Part shown: positions 23,401-38,400 of the stretch, piece by piece | How the letters are laid out: the number at the start of each line of letters is the position of its first letter | Numbering within the stretch: the stretch's first letter is position 1 | Origin: Apoda limacodes | Lineage: Eukaryota > Arthropoda > Insecta > Lepidoptera > Limacodidae | Length of the DNA stretch: 64,000 bases | Assembly (NCBI GenBank): GCA_946406115.1 | Contig: OX291540.1 | Location: forward strand, 8,428,563 to 8,492,562 | Reading direction: 5' to 3' | The notes under the pieces: generated by a model | Seen by the model: only the letters and a program-made list of their open reading frames with translations | Databases searched by the model: none | Told to the model about the DNA's origin: nothing | Position numbers and translations under genes: made by a program

Positions 23401-26400
23401 TAAATAAATTATCCACATGCAGAGAAAGGGATGAGAAACCTGTACGGAGACTTAATTTCAATCGTAGATATAGAGATAGGTACGCGACTTACCCAATGGC
23501 AATTAGTTTCTATGAAGTCGCCAGGCTCGTCTTTAGAGTCCAGACCGTCGTGAACCGTACTTTCTGCGGCGGCTGATAGAGGCTTGTTGCTGTGCAAATG
23601 GTCGCGATGAGACAACAAGCTGGGTGGGGACTTTCGTTGTGTCATTATTGTGGATGCACTGCGAAAATACATAAAAAAAATTATTTTACAAAAATTAAAT
23701 TTATTAATTATTAATTATAAGAATTATTAATATTAACATATATAAAAATCTCCAAAATATGTACAGTAGTAGCAAAGCCTACAAAAACGTACAGTCGGCC
23801 ATCAAAGGTGTTTCGACAGAGCAATAGTAAGGTGTGGTCATAGATAAAGAGAAATGGGCATTTCCTAGTCAGATGTGAAAAAAGGTCGCAAAAGTATGAC
23901 AGAGACAAAGCGAAACTGTGGTCTTGTCTTAGAAAAAAGAGACCACGGGTTAACTTTCTAAAGTTTGGTCAATGTTGTATGGATATTGCGCAGGGCAGAC
24001 AGACAGACAACAGAACTCGAAGTTTATGGGTGCGGTAGGCGGCAAGATGGGGACAAAACGATCCCGACTAGCCTTTGTATGTCTTTACATGGCCATTTGG
24101 GAGCCGTCCGGCAAAGTCATACAACGCTTTACGTCGCCAGGACTGTCTCAGGGCTTCTCAACCTTTTTGAAGTCGCGCCTCCCTCACGACTTGCCAATAT
24201 TTTCACCCCTCCCTTACTAAAATTTAGTTAATTTACTAAAAACCATTACTACTTTTTGGAAAAAAGAATTCTTGTAGAATTCTTCTAGAAATTTTATATG
24301 AAGCTATAGATATTGTTTTTGTTATCAAATGCTTCGCGCCCCCCTTGAAAGCTCGTCGCGCCCCCCTGGTTGAGTAACGCCGGTCTAGATGTTGTTAGAT
24401 TTTTCCACAAACTTTAAACGCGATGTCCGGTGGGGAGATAGTGTGTATTACCTGATCTGATCTAAGTTCGTTTCAAAGTGATGATTCTCGTCCTCTGACT
24501 TCCATCAGCTAAAGTATTCAAAATAACTAGGGGTTTCAAACGTGACAATTTATTTACTTGCTGTGTAAATACCTATCAGCTTCCATGATGCTGGTTACTT
24601 CCGGCTGCTGCTGAAGATGCTGCGGTGGCGTGCCGTCAAGCGTGAGACCGGGTCTGACGTCTATTGGGGTCCCCATCAGCAGCTGCGTGGGCGACGAAAT
24701 GTGGGATCTGAGAAAGAAGGTTATGTTGTTGAAGTAACAATTATTTTCATTAATTAAAATAATTGAAATTGAAAGTTTGGCAAAAGATTTATACATACAT
24801 ACATTTTTAATGAAAAACTATTTTAACTGTTTCTAGTTTCTGATATTCAAAAACATATTGAACCGTAAGTACGGGACTTTTGTTGCACAAAAGCATACGC
24901 ACCATTTCTACGGCTCTCTATTGTAACAATATTATGCCGAAGAGAATTTAACAGGGAACTGGTGTATCGGCAACTAAGTAAACTAAACTAAAAACTCTGT
25001 GCTATACAGTTTCCGTCACTTCCTGCTACAAAATTATTTATAACCAGCTCTTCTCTATGAGATAGCATTGTTTATTTTAACAACTTACGAATGATGGTGA
25101 ACAAATTAGCTTACTTAGCACGATTATACAAAAACCTATGTTTTCCAGCGACTAGATGCGCATGCGCATCATGATGGTAAACTAATGAGGCTGCTTATAA
25201 CATGATTGTACTCATACCAATGTATCCCGGTGACTAGATGCGCATGCGGAGAATGATGGTAAACAAATAAGCTTCCTTAGCATGATTGTACACAAACCTA
25301 TGTATTTCGGTGACCAGATGCGTATGCACAGTATGATGGTAAAGAAATGAGCCTGCATAGCATGATTGCACACTGACTTATGTATCTCAGTGACTAGATG
25401 CACATGCGCATGCTTAGTGAACGAATGAGCTTGCTCAGCATGATTGTACACAAACCTATGTATTCCCGCGACTAGATGCGCATGCGCGGCATGATGTGCG
25501 GCTGCAGCAGCAGCTTGTTGATGCGCTGGGTCCAACAGCACGCCAGCGGGCAGCACGCCGCTGCCAGTCACCACGCCAGCCACACCGCCACGTGCCAATA
25601 ACTGCTGCGCCAAAGACGCGTGAGATAGCGACATAGCCGGCGATATGGCTCCTGCAACCAATATACACAATGTTATAAACTTATGCCGAAACAAACTAAA
25701 TCCGTAAGATAAATTAGTAATGTAAATGACGATTATTATTTGAAACAAGTTTTTGATGATCTACTTGTAGCAGTGTTTTCAAAATTCAAAATGGGTTTCT
25801 AAGAACACTGTTGAGTCGTCATAAAAAATATAAACAAGAATTTGCATTATACACTAATTACAATATTATGTACCTACCGGCTTATTGCACGCATCAAATA
25901 GTTGCTCTTTGAAAATTTCTTAAACAAAACATAATATTATCGTCAACTAATAAATACATAATATCATTCATTTCTTAAAGGAAACGTAATTGTTACAGAA
26001 AACTGTAGTTGATATAAAAGTTATTATTTTCATAAAGCTTATAAACATTGTTGCCTCTCTAGAATGCACACAGACGATTAATTGGCTCGTTTGTTTTCGA
26101 CTAAAAAATGTTATCTGCGAAGTCATGCAGTATTGGACGATGTCATTCATTGAATGAGTGATCCCTAGTCGCACATTTTTACAAGCCGTACCGTGCTTTA
26201 GGGGCAACCTGTAGCCATGTGGACATCAAACGCTAAGCCATGTCAGTTGCCTAGGGAGCTTAAATATTTTATTAACCTCACAAAAACCTAACCTCAGATT
26301 TACAATTTAATCTTGAAATATGTCCAGAACTTTTAATATATAAATGAGAATAATAACGTAGTAAAAACGTTAGATACAACGTATGTAAATAAAATAATAA

Positions 26401-29400
26401 AAGTATGTTTGTATAACGTTATCTGTTATCTGGACTAAGGTTGTTCTATGTATGTTCCTATATAAGTCGTAACTACCAGCTTTATAGTGGTAGACAATAA
26501 AATGGGATCTCCAGGGACAGAATAATACCCTTTTTGCCAATTCTAGACAAACTATAAAAAGTTAATCAGGATTGGACACGGGGGCAAGAATAAAAATATG
26601 AAAATTATAAAATCCTAATCTTACAGCAACTACAATTCGCTTAATTGATCAGGCGATATTAAAATACATAAAAAATATCCAAGTCAATATAAGATAGACG
26701 TAAATGATGAATAGGTGAAAACAATACATAGAAAGTAATCTATTATGAATTCTGAAGAACAGATTATGAACTGAACATTAATCAAATATATTCCAAAAGC
26801 AAGACAAAAGATAACTGCCCTAGAAAACGTAACCGTTAAGATGGATGTGGATGAGTTATGAATGGTGACCACGCATGGGCAACGCCTCCGCCAAAATGAT
26901 CAAATGGATAAGTTAATATGGATTAAATATAATTTTATAAAATAATTTGAAAAAAATAACATGATAACTCTTTCTCTTTAAAAATAAATACTACTTTCTA
27001 AATTACAAATTAAATACAATGTTTTATAAGATGTCTTAAAAACATTTTCGCTGATATTAAAGGTCAACACTTATAAGATAAAAAAGACTCGACAATACAA
27101 AATAAACAATAAAATACTAATTAAACAAATATAATGTTTTTTTACCAGCACTAAGGTGACCATAGCTGCCCGTCGATGCTGCGGAAGGAGCTCTTACAGC
27201 TAAGCTTGCGGGAGATGCTCTAATAACAGCTGCCAAGTCCAAAGATTCAGCAGAGTAAGGGCTCCAAGATACAGCTCGCTTTCGGTTGACTGAAGCATTG
27301 ATAGCCCCTCCTGATAACCTTAAATGAGTTGGTGAAGCTATCCTTGAACCTGAAAGACAGATGGAACCGATAAGTAATTAGAAAAAATAACCAATTTTTA
27401 GATGGAAAACAATATTTTGTCTGTTTTATTAGGTAATAAATCAACTCAGATTTATTGAAATGAAGGCAGTTTAGGTAGAAAAGACAGTATTAGGAAAATG
27501 GGTAAAATAAACTCGTTATTTACCTTCTAAACTAAGTTGGAAGTCCTGACTGGCGAGGGTACTTCCTGCATGGAGTTCGGGGTGCAGGCTTCTTGCTGCG
27601 CTTAAGTACTCAAGCCCTGCAACAAAAGAGAATCACATTGATTTTTTAAGAATACTTTTTTTCCATCGAAAGAAATTGAACAAGTTTAAGTCAGTTACGC
27701 CTAGTATAGGGTTCCAAATTAATTTCGAAGTGCATAAACTACAAAACCTATAACAAATTTCTCTGAACGCCACAGAACAGTTAATAAATTTGGCTAAATT
27801 TATCAAAATCTACTTACAAAATTGTTTGCAGATATGCAGAGCTTGATTGTCAATCATAAAACGGAGCTTCAAAATAAAATGTGGTAATGAGACCTCCCAT
27901 ATTTTATATTAGTTTTAAACAATAACTTACATGTTTGGGATACGCCGAAAAATCAAACTGCTATTTTAGAAAGTAAAGAAATAGTAATTTTCCTCTGACT
28001 ACCCCCTGGGCACGCCAATGTCTGCATGCATTTCCTTTACATATTATAATCTATACTATTATTCTTAAAACTACAGGGACATGACTTACATAGACAGCCA
28101 GACAAATGGACATAATCCTTGTCATTTATTTACAAAACCATAAATACCTAGTGATTTTCTTTATCAAAGAAATAATTAGATTTTTTTTAGTTAAATTTCC
28201 TCAAGATATTCTCTTGTAGTGTTCACGTCAATTCCTCTAACAAATAAGGTCTTGTTTTTCAACGACTGTATTTAATGATCTGCTAGGTCCAGATTTAGGA
28301 TTAACACAATGTGTCTTTGTTCGAGTTTTATGTCGGTATAAACTATAAATAAATACTAAAATCTAAACTAAACGCTCTTCTACTGAATCACAAACGTGTT
28401 TAACTTAGCGTTTTTGATGTGGCCGCAAATTGGCGACAGTTAGTCACCTAGCTGTGCCATCGTAACGACTTTGACGATTGAGATGTCAGCCAGACCGTTA
28501 TGAATATAAGACTCGCTTGACAATGCCGGCGATTATATCAGATATATTTTATGAACCATTTTAGAAGAACTGATATCATATAATAGTAATAAAAATAAAA
28601 GTAAAATGGCCTCTTGTTGCGAAGAACTAATTGGTTTCATAGCGGTCCATAATCATTTAAATTCTCCGACTCAAACATTGTTGAGATCATATTTCGTTTC
28701 TAGTTCTCTCTATAATAATTTATAAGTTACGACTTATGTAACTTTTTGTAATGTCAATTAACTTGTATTATTAACATAGATGTTACATTAGGTGTTGTAT
28801 TTTCAAAATCTGACAAAATACAGGTAAAACTTATGTTGAATTGTATTATAAAATTAAATATTTTATAATAAGAGCTGCAAGTGATTTGATACCTTCAAAA
28901 ACAAACACTCGCCTTCGGCCGCTTTAAGGCGGGCAAAAAAGGTAAATGGGTTTGATTTGTTAATCACGCTCCGTTGCTGGTGTTCTGACGTGATCGTTGC
29001 AGCCTAAAATAATAGGGTGAAGCCAAAGGCGTGAGCAAAGGCGACCGGCAATTTGGCGAATATCCCAGCAAGAAACGAGAATACTTTCCAAAACTAAACT
29101 CAGATAACGTATGTGGTCCGTCTTTTGACGCGCCGCTCGCTTCGACCACTTCCAAATTTTTATGTCTTCATCTGTGTGAGAACCGACGGGAAATGCTGAT
29201 ATACCAGTCCTTTTAAAAAAACGAGAACCCTGTCATCGATCGGATTTAGGTCCAATAAATCGGGTCCGTTTCGAATTCCATTAGAGTCTCGCAATGGTCA
29301 CCCGAACGACATTCATATAACCGCAGGCAAAAAGTTCAAACGAAAATTGTCTTTATTCTTTTTTCAAATAGTTGAATATTCAGCCGTTAACTGGTTCGAT

Positions 29401-32400
29401 TGAGTCGGTTTTTGTTCGAAATATTTTAAAAGAGAAACGGATAAGACTTTGATTCTGAAGTTCGAACTAATGTTTTAATTTTTATCGGCACCGATTGGGC
29501 GTAAAATTGGTGCCCGATCGTCAAAGTGTAGTGGTTTCTCGGTCACGTTTAGCGTTAAAATATGAATGTGAATGTCTTTGTAAGGCGGTTTCTTTGGTCG
29601 GAGTGCGCGTAGAAACATTGTAGCGTCGTATACTAATGAGCTCTTGTAAATTATGAGTTTGGTTGTTATTCGAATGTGCGGCGAGATGAAGGCGTTATGG
29701 TGGGAATTTTAAACGCCGTCTTTGGTATTTCTTAGATTTGAAATTTTTAAACATTTACAAATATAATTTATTTTATAGGATAAGAATTTGGTGTGACTAA
29801 GTGTCACTGTTTGCTTGGTTACAAGATACCGTGCCAGATTTCGGTGAAGTCTAAAGATGGCTAAATTAGTTTTGTGAACAAATTGAAATGTATTTATTAT
29901 GCTCCAACGTTTTGAAGGTTTTGCTAAATAGGTTTATCAGATTTCTTAGTAAAATCAGGTTTGTACGACAAGCAAATGGTTTTATTTATTTTTAAACAGT
30001 GGCGTACAGGCAGGCCGACAGCCGCTATACAAGACTTAAAAGATTTCTGACTGTTACTAAAATTATTTCTAAGGAATTCCATAGACAATGCAAAGGAATA
30101 TGTATGTAGTACAAACGCTTTTTAGGGTTTCATAGTTAAACATGAAAGAGATGTAAAAATAGTTTCGCCACCATCCGTTCGTGTGTCATAGTCATTTTAT
30201 CTAAAACTATAACTTCTACATACAGCAATCAAAGGTACATTATATGTATATCAATTTAAAAAATCTGCTGAAAAATTTAGATCTACTAAGGTAGATAGAT
30301 AATATACAAGTGGAGATAATAAAAATCACTACATGTATGTATATCTATACCTCATCGACTGAGATGTAATTTAAGTACTTATGAAGTTGTTTCTTTACAG
30401 TTTTACAAAATTAAGCCCGTATACAGGAAAATCCGGTTACTACGATCACACTTAATACGATTTTCCGTATAATACGCCATTTTACGTTAGTCTTTGCAAC
30501 TTGAGGCATGTTTTTATAAATTTTATCACGGTTAATACGATTCGTCACCCGGTTAATACGCTTTCTGTTCACGTGATTGTCTCATGTGGCAGCGGCTACT
30601 GACTTAATTTAAGTAAAAAGCATTGTCACTTCAAAAAAAGATGAAAGTATTGCATGCTTTTGATGAAAAATCACAAACAAAGATAGCTGCTGAGCTTTAG
30701 CTACCAGTTTGCCTCAAAATCTTCTTGGAAATGTGATTACTTTAATTTATCTTATTATAAATATATGTAATAATGTTATGATGTAACGTTATTTGATAAA
30801 TAAACGAAAAAATAGTACACTAGTAGTCATATGTTTTATTTTCCCTATCCCCACTTACTACGCTTTCTCGCTTAAGACGCGTTTTTGGCTTGGTCCGTAT
30901 AAAATCGTCCATAGAGGGTTTTACTGTATTTGGCTCCAAAATGAAAATTTTCAGTTTGGTTAAAGTCGCGTCAAAGATACCCTCAACTATGTTGGCAAAT
31001 GGCAAAATCAGAATACTGACACATAGACTAAAATTATTTTTAAAAATAACACGACATGAAAAAGTCAAATACTTTGTGAGACATATTTGGTTATTCGGGT
31101 ATTTCGAATCTCAAGTTTAGCTAATTTTCAGACACAAACAACTATTGTAGTAACAGGCACGGAACCCTACACTAAAAATGGCCTGACATGCTCGTAACCG
31201 GTTATTTACTAAATGCTTACAATTAAAATTGGTGGCATGAAAGTACAAGAGACGTATAGCGGTAGAATTAAATGTTATTACCCAGGGTGTCTGGGTAATG
31301 GCCCTTCCTTTACAGTATCATTACAAAACATAATCCAAATCGTAGTACAGTATAAAAAAAATATGACAAATAAATAACTAAAATGGTTAGCGTTGAAATT
31401 CTCCAAAATCATCCTCATTAGACTTATCAATCGTATCATAAACCGATTAGTATTTATCATCATTTAACACCGCAAAAACAGCCGGCTTTACTAACAAGCT
31501 TTTTATGCGCCATAATCAGAGGAGCCAGAGGAGTGGACTAAGGTGTGGGCCAGGTAGTGTATCGTTGGGTGCTATAATTTCCATAGGTTATGGGTAAGGC
31601 AGGTGCTTCTCGGAATTGAATAAAAAATATGATCAAACAAAATACCCGACACTCAAATTTAAAGACCGGGTTGATTGAAAGTTTTATAATTAAATTCGGA
31701 TATGTTAAGTTTAGTCATCTTCTACAGAATTTAAGATATTGCACTGAAAATCATATTATGTTGTTGTGAGTGTAATGTATAGTGAAGGTGATGTAGATAC
31801 TGTTGGTAAGTTATACATCGTTCCTATAAAATATATATTAGCATTCACTAATTAACACATCATGAAAGGTAAGTGTTAGTGAGGTGTCGTGTCGGTATCG
31901 ATTTAACATCATGTAAATATATAATATTTATTTAATCTAATAAGGCTAATAACATAAAACCTTACATAACATAAGTCCTTGTAGACTCAATAAATTAAAT
32001 AATTTAACACTTGTTTTAAAAAATTTAATTCAAAACACTGACCTCTAAATACTGACTGGACTGGTTTGCTAATATTCTAATTAGACAAAATGATTTTTGT
32101 CATTTTGATTAATATTAGTAGTGAGCTTCCACGGAACTATAAAATCTACAAACCTATCTCAAAAACACAACAGCCATTTCTATGAATGTCAAATTAAGTT
32201 TTCGGTACACTCCAGTCCGGTATCTATTACTATATGAAAGAAGTCAGTGATTTATACCCTAATGGGGTGAGAGAGTGTCAAAGTTTGCACGAAGAAAATT
32301 AACTTCGATCATAACGCTTTGTTTAGAACCTTAAACTGTTTTATTAAAGCAATAGCAGAGCAAGCCTAGGATCACACAGCTAATCGTCCCAAAAGGCGTT

Positions 32401-35400
32401 ACACGGCAGAGGTCTCATGAAACTACGGTTTAAGCTTAAAATTTGTTTCCTACATACTGAAATTACTTAAAAATTCAAACGTTATTAAAAATTAAACAAG
32501 ATCACCAAACGTTCGGAAATAATTCCGTATTATTATTAAGAAATTACTAAGCATACGTACTCGTATCCTATTATAACGCACTATTACCTTCTAAAACATC
32601 TGCCAAAGAGTTCCCAAATAGGCGTCGGATCTGACCGTTCCAAGTATCGCCCCACAGGAGGTGACATCTTAGTGTTCTGCATGAAGTGAGTCATACATCA
32701 AGTCATCCAGTATCTAGACCGTATCGATATTATGACCAATATGGCTTTCAACCAAAACTATAGAAAGTATCTTGCACGTTTCTGATCTCTAAGGCGACAC
32801 TTTGGTATATTCCTTGGTCACCAATATTTTTGTAATCACTGACCACTGCCAAAACAACTCTGACCAGATTTCAATGTATATATGTATATTGAGGTATCTC
32901 CAGTAGCTCCATATTATCTCATTTACTCCTTCTGTATATCAATGATCTGATCTGCGAGCGGTATGAATCTGATTAAAGAATTACAGAAAGTGAATAGTGC
33001 GATAAGGTAAGAAAATTCGCAATAATTTCGCGCAGCCACAGGACAATACAAAATAAAAAAGCAGAAATTAAGAAAATTCGCAGTTTCATAGCAGCATTGG
33101 ATACACAGAATTTGTAAAATAAGAAAATTCGCAAGCTTCTTACAGCTGGATTCGCAAGCTTTTCGTGATCAGATATTGTTAAATAATTGGATTTGGTTTT
33201 ACGCTATTTAAAGTTGTCGCAACGAGGTCAGTTTTATCGTGCAGCTTTTTTAACAACTGATTCCTGATTCTATCATTTTCTGCTTCGTCAAACCAATATA
33301 CTTTAGAAATACAATTCTACAACGGCAATTCGGTCCACTGGAATTCCACACATCTGATGAAGAAATGTGTCTAAAAACGATCAAAAACTTTGACACCCCG
33401 TTTTACCTTTGCAGGGACTTATTACCAAAAAAAAACGTGATCAATATATTTAATTTATGTAGTATAAAAAGTACCGGTTTGAAGTTAAAAGAAGAGAATT
33501 TTCATACAGGCTTTGCATCCTTGCTAACTCCTAGGTTAGATCCCTTTAAAAACATTTATGCTAAATTTCGAGTTTCTAGACACAACAGTTTTCAAACTTT
33601 TTATTAAAGCTTTATGGTTTCGAGTTTCTTCAGATACTTATTTACCACTGCTAGTCAGTTAATCTATCCTTGCTATACAAAAACAAAGGTATATTTATTC
33701 TTAAAAATGTCGTCTTTTATTGTGTTTCTAAATCTTATGCTTCCATTATTGACGGAATATTAATCCCTGGATCCTTTCATCTAACACACGTCTTCTCGAA
33801 TTCTCGGATTGAAGAAATCTGCAGGCCTACTAGCTTGCCAGAAGTAGTAATAGCCCACCTTTTAGAACTAGGCCAGCTTGGTGGAATAGGGCCTGTATGA
33901 CTATAAAGGTATTTATCCCTACAGTCTGAAAATAAAAATTATAGCATAATAAAAATTTTAAATAAAAAAAATCATAATTATATAATTTAGGAGTTTCTCT
34001 TGTAAAAATTTTCATTGCTTTCCTTAAATATTCGACATCAAAGTTTAGAATTATATAGTAACTAACAATATCGTACAAAAAAAATCAGCACACCTTATTA
34101 AACTTGGAATTGGGCGTTGTATCATAATTTGCGAGATGATTTGAACTTTTTCTAACTTTTTTGTTTATTTTAAATGGAATCCTTTATTTCGGTAACCGGT
34201 TGAATCACTACTGTAACCTAAATGGTTTGTTTTATTAAAATCCGTAATAAAGTTACTAAAAACCAAACTTTATAATCAATGCCATGTTTTATTTTCGTCT
34301 TTTTCAACTAAACTGGTTGGAATCGAAGCAAAACAAAGGGCAATTATTTTAATATTAAAAGAAGTACAAATAAAATTCCTATTTAAATAATAAATATATA
34401 TAAATAGACATTCGTCAACAGTGGTTCATCGTACAAAACCTATTTATACCTCGGAGTAAGAATTTTTTTGCACTTTACACTTGTAAGATATGACATTTTT
34501 AAATATAAATAATTATTTTTATACTATTCAGATCACTTTACTCTTTTTGCGTTAAATTTTTAGTAAAATATTTTTATAAATATTTTTTCAATTATAGTCT
34601 ACCAAGTAAGGTCAGTTCTAATGTCAAATTAAAAATAACGTTTACGGAGATAATCCAATGTTCGTCGCAGATAAATCTGAAACAAGAGCTGTTTTTTGAT
34701 ACGGAACCTAAAAACCGCATTTATATGGCTCCATATTTAATGGTCTTACTATATAAAAGGGACAAGAATATTCTAGTTTATGAGTAACAACAGAAAAAAT
34801 TCTTACGTGTACAGACGAAATCTATTAATAAATAGGCATTTGAACCCTTAGTAGTTAGTTATGTTAAACCAGGCGACCCTTTACAAGTAATTAACGTTAC
34901 AGCCGGAAGGACTTGTGTACGCAGCTTGATGGTTTCGAGTTTCTTCAGATACTTATTTACCACTGCTAGTTATCTAATATTTCTTTTTTTTACTATGCGC
35001 TGTCACAAAGATAACACTAGACCAGTAGGGCTACATCAGTTTTTGTTCTATCAAACTAACTTAGGGGCATAGCAGCTAACTAGCACCCCATTTAGATATT
35101 TTTAATTTCCTCTTAGTACTGAGTATTAAACGTATTTTAAAAAATGTACAACAAAGAAATTAAAATACTGGACAAAAACTATATTAAAAAGGTTTTGTTT
35201 TTCTGGAACACACACGCGAGTTTTAATCAGCATTTAGGTTGCAACAAATTAAAATGTACTAATTTTTCGTATTTAAACATCCTTAGATTTTCATGCAATT
35301 ACAATACAGCATCAAGTAAATGGATACTATACCAATCATATCCCATTTTCGTCTCTTTAGAAAATAAATCACGTAAGGGACAGCCCTGACTCATAAATTG

Positions 35401-38400
35401 TGCTGAAGACATGCCCTCAGCTGACGATTTATTAGCGTAAAATGAGCGTAAAAAATATTTATTTTAAAACAAACCATGTTAGTTATTATAGGAATTTTAA
35501 TTACATTCGAAAGTATTTTAACCGACTTTGAAAACTGATTTCGGTTTCTAATTCGAAGGTATTGTGGATTATCTGTGTTTTTAGAGATCCGTGCTAGAAT
35601 TTTAAAAAAAGATGTATAAGGGGACTCCATTATTTACATCAGGCGATTTTGGTGATTTTTAGTGTAGCTACAATAATAGTATAGCTGTTAATTGGTTAGC
35701 GCATCACTTGAGTACGGCTGGACCGATTTTGCAGCTTTTCGTATGTTCGTAGTAGTCCGAATAAGGTGTCCATGTAAAGGTAAATTGGAAAGTTACCTGG
35801 TAGATTGGTCAATTTGGAAAAAACTGAAAGTACTTTTACCATGGGATTTTCGTATAAACTCAAGATTTTATTCTCTCACGTCATCATCATATCATATTCA
35901 TAAACTCACGAGTGGACCGGACCGATTTTGGATATTTCGCTGAATAAGAATTTCAAATAATGTCCGAATTTAAAATACGGAGAAGACATTTTACTTACTA
36001 TACGTCAAGAGTGAGTTGAACTAATTAAAATGTTAAAGCCTTTGACTAACTTTCAAAAATTAAAAGTAATTAAAAGTAACTAAAAATAATAATTGAAAAC
36101 CTTGATCTGATATACAAATGTTTTTTTTTATTTTGTATTTTACTTGTTTAAACATACAACCCGATGATAGTAGTGTCCATATTTTTTAATTCAATAAATG
36201 TAGGTAAAACTAAAATAAAAAGTCCACAATTACCTCTTTAAGATAATGGTATGCTGCAAAACACAATTGTGACCCTATTGCTTCAAAAATTCACGTAAAA
36301 AACACTTTTGGACCTCTTTTTAACGCATACTTGCCTACATGTTTATCTACATAATTAATTCTAAAATAAACTGGTCGAAAACATTTCAATAACAATAAAA
36401 TTAATAAAACACCATTCATTGGTTTTTTATCGCAATTCATTAAATTTATCTTTATTAGCTTTCAACTATAAATTAAGACATCTTAAAGATGATTTTTCCT
36501 ATTTCTTTTCAAACACGATGCTTAACATAACATTTACAATAGTTTAAGTGTAAATTTAAAACTAACTTTTGCCCGCGGCTCTGCCCGCGCTAAAATTCGA
36601 TTATCTGCGCTAGCCGATTCCTACGACAACTCCTTAATCATAGTAAAAAAAAATCGGCCAAGTGCGAGTCGGACTCGCGCACGAAGGGATTCGTACCATT
36701 ATCTATAAAAATCACGTTTGTTATATGGGAGCGATTTGTTATATATATACCCTCCTAAATTATTTGTTTTATTTCAATTAAATTATTTATTTTTAATGTG
36801 AATGTATAACTAAATATTCTGTAAATATTTCAAGGGTCTACCTGTTGCCGTAATCAATATCGATTTAAAACGAGCAAAAAAATCACGTTTGTTGTAACGC
36901 CCCCTTAAATATCTATTTAATTCTGTTTTTTGTTATAGCAGCATCAGAAATACATCTTCTGTGAAAATTTCAAATGTCGAACTATCACGGTTCATGAGAT
37001 ATGTTAAAACTTTCAGGTTAGGATTAGAATAAGAATAGAATTTAAGATTGTTACTTTAGTTAGCAATAAATAGCATGCAATAATAGTACGGAAGACGATT
37101 TAATTTAAGTAATTATAAACAAGGTATATTAAAAGTAAGCGGTGGCCGCAAAAAAAAAAAGGAGTAACATTGTTTCAACCAGGAACGTGGTTGATTATAT
37201 CCCGCACTTGGTGACAGTATGGACGTGCTTAACTTATCTACTGTTTCCAATTTAGAGTTGTAGAATCACACATTATTCTAAGTGATACGTGTTTGCCGAC
37301 GTTGGTTTTAAATAAGGATAAGCGGAAAAAGGTATATCCTTACATGATCTTATCAGTGTTAAGGGGACAGCAAAATTATTTTTTTGCAAGAGTTCAGGAC
37401 AATTATAAGTGCTGGTGCAAATGTTTCGAAGAAGCATCAAAGCATCAGTAACTAGACTACGGCTGTCCAGGGACGTAATGTTATATTTAGCTAGAAGAGC
37501 TTTATAGCTGATATATGTAGTCCCTAAGCGACTGTTGAGCGCCCTACAGAATGTTTTTGTGTTAATTCAATTTTATTTATATGTACCGCATATTAGGGGA
37601 TCCATATACACGACGCGTACTCTAACAGCAAGCCGACGAGAGCACTGTACAGTGTTAAGAAAACCAAAGCGTTTTTAAATGTCGCGTATTTCGAAGGATG
37701 ACACCCAACCAACATCTTGTCTCCTATATTACATATGTGATCAATGTCGATTAAATGTTAGTTTTTGATTTTCGGTTAACGATATTTTTGGCACTAGTCA
37801 TAAGTTAGTATTAACTTATTTTCCAGGCAATATGCATAAAGTCGATCAAGACCTTCTTGAAACTAAGAACAGTCTTCCTTTTTGCGAACAACTTTGGAGA
37901 TTTTTAAGTTGTTTGCGTACCATAAGAACTTGCAGGATATGAAGCACTTGCATATGTCATTGATAAAGAGGATATATTGGAGTGGTCCTAGCAGGGAGCC
38001 CTGCGCTACTCTTGATGTCATAGATACAGAATCCGATGAGTGATTATTGATAACAACAATCTGACTTCTATTTGATAGATACAATTTGAACCACTTCGGC
38101 ATGTCACCCTTTATGCCGTTTAAGGCTAACTTTTTAAAGAGCAGTAAATGATCTACTTTATCGAATGCTTTCCGAAAATCTGTGTAGACAGCGTCGATTT
38201 GTAGATTTTTATCCATATTTCCGAAGAGGTAATTAGTGTAGATTAATAAATTTGTAAGATTACATTTTTACCGCCTTGGAAAAACGCCATCTTTCAAGCA
38301 TTTATTACAGATGTGTGTTAATAGTATTGTTAATTGTTTGTGTGTATTTTTTACAAATGTTGGACTTATTTTGTCAGGCCCAGCTCATTTAGTGACATTA

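Noticed and set aside
25212..25455. Full reading of the long minus frame past exon 4 as coding
   Set aside because: The frame continues through the tandem repeat only by chance into a stop. Joining to exon 5 needs a donor with two leftover bases, as at 25,455 or 25,377.
33000..33170. CRISPR-like array from the AAGAAAATTCGCA repeats
   Set aside because: Repeats are only 13 bases, few and unevenly spaced, in an animal intron.
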